Assembly: GCF_938045465.1 (NCBI RefSeq)
Contig: NZ_CALIBF010000115.1
Coordinates: 1-18,676 of the forward strand
Length of the DNA: 18,676 bases
Direction: 5' to 3'
Origin: an uncultured Campylobacter sp.
Lineage (GTDB): Bacteria; Campylobacterota; Campylobacteria; Campylobacterales; Campylobacteraceae
Below are positions 12,518 to 18,676 of the stretch, in pieces. Under the pieces are notes generated by a model. That model was not told where the DNA came from. It ran no database searches and saw only the letters and a list, made by a program, of their open reading frames with translations. How positions within the stretch are numbered: the first letter of the stretch is position 1; each line of letters begins with the position of its first letter. The position numbers and the translations under genes are program-made.

Positions 12518-15334
12518 CTACTTCAGCTCGCCCCAGCGCTTGGCGATGTTTAGGCTCGTCTTAAGCGGCACGTTCAGGCTCGCCGCGCTTTGCATTATCT
12601 CCTGCGCGCGCTCGCCGAAGCTCTGCGCCAAATCGTCCCGCACCTCGAAGATCAACTCATCGTGGATCTGTAATATCAGCCGCGCCTCGCCATTTAGCAG
12701 CGGCGAAATCTCAACCATCGCCTTTTTGATGATGTCGGCGGCGGAGCCTTGAAATTTCGTATTCACCGCCTCGCGCTCGTAGCTCGCATAGACCATGTTG
12801 TTGCGCGCGTTTGCGAAGTCGAAGTAGCGCCTGCGCCCAAAAAGCGTGCTTACATAGCCGCCTTCTTTCGCGTCCGATTTTATGCTTTGCAAAAACTCCT
12901 TGATCGTGGAAAATGTCGCGAAATAGCGCTCGATATAGCCCTTCGCCTCTGCGCGCGCGATGCCTAGGCTGTCGCTTAGCTTGCCCGCGCCCATGCCGTA
13001 GATAAGGCCGAAATTTATACTCTTTGCGATCGTGCGGTGCGCGGGCTGCGCGTCGCCGAAGATGCTGATCGCCGTGCGCGCGTGAATGTCCTCATCCGCC
13101 CTAAACGCCGCCAAAAGCGCAGGATCGCGCGAAAAGTGCGCGAGCAGGCGCAGCTCGATCTGCGAGTAATCAAGCGAGATTAGCGAGTAGCCCCCCTCTG
13201 CTAGGAAGCAGTCCCGCACGTCCTTCGCAAACGTGCCGCGCGCGGGGATATTTTGCAGGTTCGGATTTTTGCTCGCTAGCCGCCCGGTAGCCGTGCCGGT
13301 CTGCAAGAAATTCGATCTGACGCGGTTTTGCGGATCTGCAAGGGCAAGCTGTAGCAGCGGCTCGCAGTAGGTGCTTTGCAGCTTAAACAGCTCGCGGTAG
13401 TCTAAAATTTTACCCACCGCAGGATGCAGCGCCGCAAGATCCTTTAGCACGCTTTCATCGGTGCTGTAGCCCGTCTTAGTGCGCTTCGCCGCAGGTAGCC
13501 CGAGCCGCTCGAAAAGTACGGCGCCGAGCTGAGCGGGAGAGTTTATATTAAACTGCTCGCCGCAAAGCTCGTAAATTTCATCCGTGAGCGCTCGCAGGGA
13601 CTTTTCGTTGCGCGCGATTAGGCGCTTTATCATCTCCGCGTCGATCTTGATGCCGCATCTTTGCATCTGCCAAAGCACCCGCACGAACGGAAACTCAAGC
13701 TCCTGCGCGAGCTTAAAAAGCGAAGGCTCGAGCAGCTGTTTGAGTTTAAAATACAGTCTCAGCGTCACCCACGCATCCTCGCTTGCATAGATCGTAGCGG
13801 CGTCCAGCTCCACGGAGGCGAAGGTCTCGCCCTTTTTAACGACGTCGCCGAAATGCACAGTCTCGTACCCAAGATACCGCGGCGAGATAGAGTCCATCCC
13901 CACGGCGTTTGCGGGATCGAGAAGCCACGCTAACACCATCGTATCGGCAAAACGCGCAGGCGGTTCGATATTAAAATTATTTTTCACGATCTCAAAATCG
14001 TATTTTAAATTTTGCCCCACTACATAACCGCGAAACAGCGAGCCGATCGCAGCCTTTGCGGCGTCCGAAGAGATTTGAGCAGGAGCGCCCAAATAGCTGT
14101 GCGCGAGCGGGACGTAATAGGCGCGCTCCTCGTTAAACGCAAACGAAAAGCCCACGATCTTGGCACTTTTGCTATCGACGCTAGTGGTTTCCGTATCGAA
14201 GCTCACTAAGGTCTCGGCGCCCACTCCTTCGCACAGCCTCGCAAGCTCCGCGGCATCGGTAATGCAAATAGGCTCAAATGGCGTTTTAAAAGCACTCTCG
14301 CAGCTTTGCCCGCCGCAAGCGGAGCCGCTAGGGGTGGAATTTTGCCCGTCTAGCCCCCCTACGGCAGCGTCCAAGATAGAGCCGCCGCAAGACGACTCTG
14401 CGCCGGAGTCTTTGCCGCCCGCGCCCAAAACGGAGCTTTTTGCACTTGCGACTTTGCCCTCGCTCCAAAGATCAAGTCCGTTTTGCTCCTGCAGGCTTAG
14501 CGCCGAAAGAAGCCTATTTAGCGCGTAATCTTTTAAAATTTCGCGGATTTTAAAAAGCGGATTTTGTTGCGGAAATTTCGCGTCCTCTAAAGGCGGGATT
14601 TCCAGCTCGTCGTAAAGCGTAGCCAGGCGCTTGCTTATGTAGGCGCTCTGCTTACCTTCTATCAGATACTCGCGCTGTTTGTTTTGCGGTAGGCGGTCTA
14701 AATTTGAATAGATCCCATCAAGCGAGCCCCATTCGTCTAAAAGTTTCTTCGCCCCCTTATCGCCGATGCCGCGCACACCCGGGATATTATCGGCACTGTC
14801 GCCGCAGATCGCTAAAAAATCCACGATCTGCTCGGGATAGACGCCGTAGCGCTGCAAGCACTCCTCTCTGCCGTAAAGCATCTTTTTGCCGTGGCTGTAA
14901 ATTTTAACGTTTTCGCCGATGAGCTGATACAGGTCCTTGTCGGAGGTAACGATGTTGATTTTATGCGTGGCGCCGTACTTTTTAACGACGCTTGCGATGA
15001 GATCGTCCGCCTCGTAACCCTCGCGTCCGAGCGAGTAAAGCCCCATCTTTTCGATCATCTCGATGCAGACGGGCAGCTGCTGCAAAAGCGCGGGCGGCGG
15101 GGCTTGGCGGTTAGTTTTGTAGTTCGGATCGATATCCGAGCGGAAGGTCTTGCCCTTGCTATCCAGAGCGAAAATTATATAATCACTCTTAAATTCCTTC
15201 GAAAGATTTGCGATGAAGCTCGCAAATCCGCTCACCATGCCGCTGGGTTTGCCGTCTTTGGTTTTAAGCCCGCTCATAGCGTAGTAGAGCCTGAAAAAAA
15301 AGCCGAACGTATCGATGATCGTGATGGTCTGCAT
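12518..15334 (-). CDS. polA: DNA polymerase I
   Basis: A 938-residue family A polymerase for Okazaki-fragment maturation and repair. The N-terminal 5' nuclease keeps its acidic residues (D8, YEADD 107-111, SDKD 131-134, GDSADNIPGV 178-187). The 3'-5' exonuclease is intact: D380-T-E382, D446 in NLKYDFE, and Y516/D520 in YASED. The polymerase has TGRLASKNPNLQNIP (684-698), motif A SLDYSQIELR (720-729), motif B R767-x3-K771-x7-Y779, and motif C IHDE (890-893). Residues about 292-350 form a Gly/Ser/Ala-rich, low-complexity linker between the nuclease and exonuclease domains. ATG 15334 has GAGGA upstream. It is transcribed divergently from the DUF2249 gene. Confidence 0.98.
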   Translation of the reverse strand: MQTITIIDTFGFFFRLYYAMSGLKTKDGKPSGMVSGFASFIANLSKEFKSDYIIFALDSKGKTFRSDIDPNYKTNRQAPPPALLQQLPVCIEMIEKMGLYSLGREGYEADDLIASVVKKYGATHKINIVTSDKDLYQLIGENVKIYSHGKKMLYGREECLQRYGVYPEQIVDFLAICGDSADNIPGVRGIGDKGAKKLLDEWGSLDGIYSNLDRLPQNKQREYLIEGKQSAYISKRLATLYDELEIPPLEDAKFPQQNPLFKIREILKDYALNRLLSALSLQEQNGLDLWSEGKVASAKSSVLGAGGKDSGAESSCGGSILDAAVGGLDGQNSTPSGSACGGQSCESAFKTPFEPICITDAAELARLCEGVGAETLVSFDTETTSVDSKSAKIVGFSFAFNEERAYYVPLAHSYLGAPAQISSDAAKAAIGSLFRGYVVGQNLKYDFEIVKNNFNIEPPARFADTMVLAWLLDPANAVGMDSISPRYLGYETVHFGDVVKKGETFASVELDAATIYASEDAWVTLRLYFKLKQLLEPSLFKLAQELEFPFVRVLWQMQRCGIKIDAEMIKRLIARNEKSLRALTDEIYELCGEQFNINSPAQLGAVLFERLGLPAAKRTKTGYSTDESVLKDLAALHPAVGKILDYRELFKLQSTYCEPLLQLALADPQNRVRSNFLQTGTATGRLASKNPNLQNIPARGTFAKDVRDCFLAEGGYSLISLDYSQIELRLLAHFSRDPALLAAFRADEDIHARTAISIFGDAQPAHRTIAKSINFGLIYGMGAGKLSDSLGIARAEAKGYIERYFATFSTIKEFLQSIKSDAKEGGYVSTLFGRRRYFDFANARNNMVYASYEREAVNTKFQGSAADIIKKAMVEISPLLNGEARLILQIHDELIFEVRDDLAQSFGERAQEIMQSAASLNVPLKTSLNIAKRWGELK

Positions 15335-15444
15335 AATGGTCCTCGGATTTAGAATTTTAACGCGTAGTGTATTAAAATTCGGCTAAATTTACAAATTCCG
15401 AATAGGACTTGACCTGCCTCATTTCAAAATTTTAAAATTTGCTA

Positions 15445-15450
15445 TATAAT
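15445..15450 (+). promoter_or_regulatory. Promoter -10 box for the DUF2249 operon
   Basis: TATAAT at 15445-15450, inside GCTATATAAT, 29 bases before ATG 15479, with AT-rich DNA upstream. The start site would fall near 15457 and the Shine-Dalgarno AAGGA is at 15468-15472. It lies in the 144-bp divergent region shared with polA. Confidence 0.65.
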
Positions 15451-15478
15451 CGCGCGAAATTTTAAAAAAGGATCAAGT

Positions 15479-15823
15479 ATGGATTTTTTCACAGACTGGC
15501 AGGAGTTCGACGCGGCGGGCGCTACGGTGAAATTTTATAAAAAATCGCAAGGCGGCATAGAATACATCGGCTTTGATTCGCGCAAATGCGTCCCGCCCGA
15601 GCCGATGGTAAATGCGCTGGTGGCGCTAAATTTCGTAAAAGACGGCACCAAAAAGGTCGTCATGGTCAATCACAAATTCCCGATGGGACTGATCCCAAAG
15701 ATCGAGTCTAAATTTGACATAGCACGCGAGGATCTGGACGGCGGCGCGGTCAAGCTCACCATCAGCCTAAAACCGGGCGCAGTCAATGAGGGCTTCGATA
15801 CCGACGCGAAGTGCCACGGCTAA
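15479..15823 (+). CDS. DUF2249-domain protein
   Basis: A 114-residue soluble protein, probably cytoplasmic. The core matches the DUF2249 pattern: D33-x-R-x3-PPEPM (33-43), a hydrophobic helix with ALVALNFV, then KKVVMVNHKFPMGLIPKIE (58-76), where H65 and P68 fit the family's second motif. Cysteines are C37 and C112. DUF2249 is related to the TusA/SirA-like fold and often occurs beside DUF59 and haem proteins in nitrate- and NO-respiring bacteria; no function is established. It is first in a three-gene cluster, 17 bases before the membrane-protein gene. Family assignment from motif reading, moderately sure. Confidence 0.68.
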   Translation: MDFFTDWQEFDAAGATVKFYKKSQGGIEYIGFDSRKCVPPEPMVNALVALNFVKDGTKKVVMVNHKFPMGLIPKIESKFDIAREDLDGGAVKLTISLKPGAVNEGFDTDAKCHG

Positions 15824-15840
15824 AGGGCTTTAAAATTTAG

Positions 15841-17016
15841 ATGAATATCACGACCTTTTCGCCGCCGTTTCGCATCGTAGGCGGCTATTTCATCTGCGGC
15901 TTTATCTTTTTGCTGCTAAGCGCGGCGAGCTTTTTAAAGGTGGATTTCGGCGCGATCCAGGCGCCGCAGACGGCGAGCTTTTTTCACGTATTTTTGCTGG
16001 GATTTGTAATCAGCATAATCATCGGAGCGCTCTATCAGCTTACTTCGGTCATTATACAAAAGGAATTTTTCACCGTCAAATTTGCGTTTTTAAATCTCCT
16101 CGCCTACGGCGCGGGCGTGGCGCTGCTAAGCGCGGGATTGCTGCTTTCAAGCATCCCTTTGATGCACGCAGGCGGCGCCGTTTTACTGCTTAGTCTATTT
16201 TATTTTACGATCTGCTACGCGCTAAGCTTCATCGGCACGCCCAAATGGAGCTTCCCCGCCGTTGCGCTTGCGATCTCGGCTGCGTTTTTGGCGGTAGGGA
16301 TCAGCCTTGGCTTCGCGCTCGTGCTAGCGCTTAGCGGCGTGGAGATTTTCGGAGTGTATTTTTCAGAAATTTTATCCTATCACATATACTTCGTGCTGGG
16401 CTTCGTGTTTTTCGTCATCGTAGGCGCTGCGTGCGTGCTGCTGCCGATGTTTAGCCTGGCGCACGATCTAAGCTTCGCGCTAGCAAAAGCTTCGCTGGCG
16501 CTGTATCTGCTCGCGGGGCCGTTTTTACTAAAAGATTTTGGAATTTTCATCGCCTTTGCCGCGCTTGTGAGCTTTGCGGCTCAGGCGATCTATATCCTAG
16601 CCAGGCGGGTGCGAAAAGCGATCGATTATTGGAATTTAAACGTCTACATCTCACTAGCGGCTTTGGGATTTAGCGGCGCATTTTGGCTCGCAGGTCGCGC
16701 GGATACGGCGGCGTTTTGGCTGCTATATGGCTTTTTGTTCGCCTTCATCGTCGCGCACCTTTATAAAATCGCGCCCTTTCTCATCTGGTATCACTACGTC
16801 TCGCCCTTCGTCGGCAAGCGCAAAATCCCTATGCTTGAGGATATGATAATCAAAAAGATCGCCTACGCAGCCTGCGTGCCGAACGTCTTAGCGCTTGCGT
16901 GCGCGAGCTTCGGAGCGCTAACGCCCGCGGTTATCTTGCAAGCGGCAAGCATAATTTTGGTGTTAATCAACATCGTAAATATCTTTAACTACATAAAATT
17001 CGGAGAGGAAAAATGA
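15841..17016 (+). CDS. 12-TM membrane protein, heme-copper oxidase subunit I-like / NnrS-like
   Basis: A 391-residue, very hydrophobic protein with about twelve predicted helices. Its histidines are H49 (helix 2, FFHVFLLGF), H109, H181 (helix 6, YHIYFVLGF), H208, H306 (helix 10, AHLYKIAPF) and H318. Helix-2 and helix-10 histidines are where subunit I of oxidases and NorB binds its low-spin b haem, but the HH and HxH sets needed for copper B and the active-site haem are missing. It may therefore carry one b haem, or be an NnrS-type protein. Its neighbours, DUF2249 and DUF59 (its stop overlaps the latter's start), suggest a role around NO or nitrogen-oxide metabolism or haem/Fe-S maintenance. 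Function is inferred; topology is fairly certain. Its ribosome site is weak, so it may be coupled to the upstream gene. Confidence 0.6.
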   Translation: MNITTFSPPFRIVGGYFICGFIFLLLSAASFLKVDFGAIQAPQTASFFHVFLLGFVISIIIGALYQLTSVIIQKEFFTVKFAFLNLLAYGAGVALLSAGLLLSSIPLMHAGGAVLLLSLFYFTICYALSFIGTPKWSFPAVALAISAAFLAVGISLGFALVLALSGVEIFGVYFSEILSYHIYFVLGFVFFVIVGAACVLLPMFSLAHDLSFALAKASLALYLLAGPFLLKDFGIFIAFAALVSFAAQAIYILARRVRKAIDYWNLNVYISLAALGFSGAFWLAGRADTAAFWLLYGFLFAFIVAHLYKIAPFLIWYHYVSPFVGKRKIPMLEDMIIKKIAYAACVPNVLALACASFGALTPAVILQAASIILVLINIVNIFNYIKFGEEK

Positions 17017-17318
17017 AAGTAACGAAGGAGCAAATTTACGAGGCGCTTCGCGCCGTGGTGGACCCTGAGGTGGGCTTTGACGTCGTGTCGCTGGGGCTCA
17101 TCTACGACGTAGCGGTTGATGAGGCGAACAACGCCAAAGTCACGATGACGCTATCGACTCAGTCGTGCCCGCTGCATGAGATGATGGTGGAATGGGTGCG
17201 CGCGGGTGCCGAGAGCGTGGAGGGCGTCGGCGAAGTGGAGATCGATCTCGTCTTTGAGCCGATGTGGAATATCGATATGGCGGAGGATCACGTCAAAGAA
17301 GCGCTCGGTAGATTTTAA
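17013..17318 (+). CDS. DUF59/MIP18-family Fe-S maturation protein (SufT/PaaD-like)
   Basis: A 101-residue soluble protein with the family signature: VDPEVGFDVVSLGLIYDV (16-33), the conserved cysteine C52 in SCPLHEMM, and EPMWNIDMAEDHVKEALG (82-99). Relatives help assemble or transfer iron-sulfur clusters (SufT, PaaD, eukaryotic MIP18). The ATG overlaps the previous stop (ATGA) with GGAGAGGA upstream, so it is coupled to the membrane-protein gene. This implies the cluster handles a metallo-cofactor. Confidence 0.88.
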   Translation: MKVTKEQIYEALRAVVDPEVGFDVVSLGLIYDVAVDEANNAKVTMTLSTQSCPLHEMMVEWVRAGAESVEGVGEVEIDLVFEPMWNIDMAEDHVKEALGRF

Positions 17319-17393
17319 ACAGCTTTGCCGCACCCCGCAGTTTAAGCTTTGAAATTCTAAAATTAGACTTAAAATTTATACTTAGGGGCTGCT

Positions 17394-18482
17394 ATGAAAA
17401 AATTTACCGACGGCAAGAAAGAGATCCTGCTTCAAACGCAAGGGCTTAGTTTGATTTCAAAGACGCTACAAAACGGCAAAGAAAGGCTGAGCTCTAAAGA
17501 ATTCGCAAATTGCGATGCTCTGCAAAAAGCTTTCGTAAAAAAGCAAGTTGATGCCCTAAAAAAGGGCTTCATCTACGAAAACAAAGAAGCAAAATTCGGC
17601 GAGGCAATAGCGCATGCCTATATCGGCGGCGGATACAGCGGAGCGCTTGGATTTGCCGAGTTTGAGGATAAATTTTACGTCTATAAATGTAATTTTGACG
17701 AACACGGCTGCGATTATTTAATCGTGTTGGACGGCGAACTAAGAACTCTTGCGCAAATTGAGCTACCAAAAATTTTAGCGTGGAAAATGACCGCCACCAA
17801 AAAAGCTTTAGTGCTTGATTTGGACCACGAATTCTTTCTTTTTGATGGAGAGAAATTCAGCAGGCTTTTTGAAGCCTGGGGTATCACAGGAGGAGGCTTT
17901 AGCTCTGCTCTAAGCGGCAACGGCGAAATTCTAGCCTGCGGCACAGATGGAATTTTAGCTTTCGGAAGCGACAAGAAGCTAAATTTTAAAACGGATTTTT
18001 CGGCAAAAGCAATAGGCTTCGGCAATAAAATTTGCGTAGCCTGTGGGGATGAAGGCGGCAAAAATATCGCTAGGCTCTACCGCCTAAAAGACTTCGTCGA
18101 GCTTTGCCGTATCGAATGCGACGTAGGCTATATCCACTCCCTAAACGTGGGGCTTATCAAAAATGACGCGATTTTGGTCGTAAATAACGGCTTTGATGAG
18201 CTGTATTTTTGGGACGTCGCAAGCAAAAAGCGTCTAAGCGCACCAAAAAGCTTGCCAAGAAGCGTAATGAGGTTTGCCGCAAACGATCAAATTTTTCTTA
18301 CGTATTTTTATGGTGGATTTAAAGCATTCAGCTTGGAGGATTTTCGCCTCTTAGGCGAGTTTGAGTGCGAGCACTGCGTCAAAACTGCTGCTATTGAAAT
18401 CGCAGGCGAGCGCCTTTGCGTCCGCACCGACTACGGATTTTTTAGCGTCTATTCTTTAGCCAAGAATGGAATTAAAATTTAA
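17394..18482 (+). CDS. Uncharacterised protein: WGR-like N-terminus and probable beta-propeller
   Basis: A 362-residue soluble protein with no signal peptide. Residues 1-65 (LQNGKERLSSKEF ... DALQKAFVKKQVDALKKGFIYE) resemble a degenerate WGR domain, with a helix ending in the typical K-K-G-[FY]. From about 90 to the end there are repeated beta-strand units such as FYVYKCNF, LVLDLDHEFFLFDGE, GEILACGTDGILAFGSDK and ELYFWDVASKKR, which look like WD40/propeller blades. No catalytic motif is seen. Shine-Dalgarno AGGGG before ATG 17394. WGR-propeller proteins are found in several bacteria without a settled role. It is separated by 75 bases from the DUF59 gene and may have its own promoter (TATACT at 17378-17383). 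Confidence 0.7.
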   Translation: MKKFTDGKKEILLQTQGLSLISKTLQNGKERLSSKEFANCDALQKAFVKKQVDALKKGFIYENKEAKFGEAIAHAYIGGGYSGALGFAEFEDKFYVYKCNFDEHGCDYLIVLDGELRTLAQIELPKILAWKMTATKKALVLDLDHEFFLFDGEKFSRLFEAWGITGGGFSSALSGNGEILACGTDGILAFGSDKKLNFKTDFSAKAIGFGNKICVACGDEGGKNIARLYRLKDFVELCRIECDVGYIHSLNVGLIKNDAILVVNNGFDELYFWDVASKKRLSAPKSLPRSVMRFAANDQIFLTYFYGGFKAFSLEDFRLLGEFECEHCVKTAAIEIAGERLCVRTDYGFFSVYSLAKNGIKI

Positions 18483-18578
18483 AAAGCGCTATTGATAGGG
18501 ATTTATCGCCCGCTTCAAGCTCATAAAATTAAACGAACTCCGCCCGCCTTAAGCTTGCGCGACAAGTAGGGGCGCTAT

Positions 18579-18674
18579 TTAAAGGAATTTTATCGCAAAA
18601 ATTGCGGGCTTTGAGAGCTTTTTAAGGCTTCCTTTAAGCATTATCAAATTATCCGCGCCGGAGATTTTAAGAGT
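18579..18674 (-). CDS. Possible C-terminal end of a minus-strand gene (partial)
   Basis: On the minus strand one frame is open from the right edge for 31 codons and ends at TAA (18581-18579). It reads a plausible lysine-rich tail, ending SKPAIFAIKFL, with codon choices like the other genes here. The other two minus-strand frames close quickly. It is too short to assign a family and could be chance. The remaining bases 18483-18578 hold nothing I recognise. Confidence 0.25.
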   Translation of the reverse strand, partial: TLKISGADNLIMLKGSLKKLSKPAIFAIKFL

Positions 18675-18676
18675 GG

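Overview
The window looks like a chromosomal segment of a Campylobacter species from the higher-GC oral/gut group (C. gracilis, C. showae, C. rectus, C. curvus or similar; species uncertain). Reasons: a Campylobacter-style TATAAT -10 box with little -35 signal, intergenic DNA saturated with AAATTT, periplasmic Tat redox proteins, and Campylobacterota-like versions of DNA polymerase I, the amino-acid ABC transporter and a DUF2249/DUF59 cluster. No rRNA, tRNA, CRISPR array, insertion sequence or phage gene was seen.

Layout. (1) 1-976: the tail of one EamA-type transporter and a complete second one. (2) 1138-5549: a tight five-gene operon, closed by a good intrinsic terminator. It encodes a YjiL-type ATP-dependent activator, a YjiM-type double-cubane-cluster/2-hydroxyacyl-CoA dehydratase-like protein, a Tat-exported ModA-like binding protein with no ABC partner, a NapH-like membrane iron-sulfur protein, and a single-domain NifB radical-SAM protein. 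No nitrogenase gene is present. (3) 5751-7389: a monocistronic, apparently highly expressed Tat flavoprotein of the flavocytochrome c/fumarate reductase flavin-subunit family, with its own promoter and terminator. (4) 7703-11905: a sulfur amino-acid module with two tandem paralogous cystine-type binding proteins, one permease, one ATPase and a cystathionine gamma-synthase/lyase-type PLP enzyme. (5) 11906-12517: a 612-bp non-coding, hairpin- and AAATTT-rich spacer. (6) 12518-15334, minus strand: DNA polymerase I. (7) 15479-17318: DUF2249 protein, a 12-TM heme-copper-oxidase-like membrane protein and a DUF59/SufT-like protein. (8) 17394-18482: an uncharacterised protein with a WGR-like N-terminus and a probable beta-propeller. 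A minus-strand gene may end at the right edge.

The most interesting part is the 1138-5549 operon. NifB normally builds the 8Fe core of nitrogenase cofactors, whereas the YjiL/YjiM family uses ATP to drive low-potential electrons into an Fe-S enzyme; the Carboxydothermus relative carries an [8Fe-9S] double cubane. Finding them in one transcription unit, with a membrane ferredoxin as a plausible electron donor and a cysteine-rich exported ModA-like protein, suggests a nitrogenase-independent Fe-S cofactor or reductase system. Its substrate cannot be read from the sequence.
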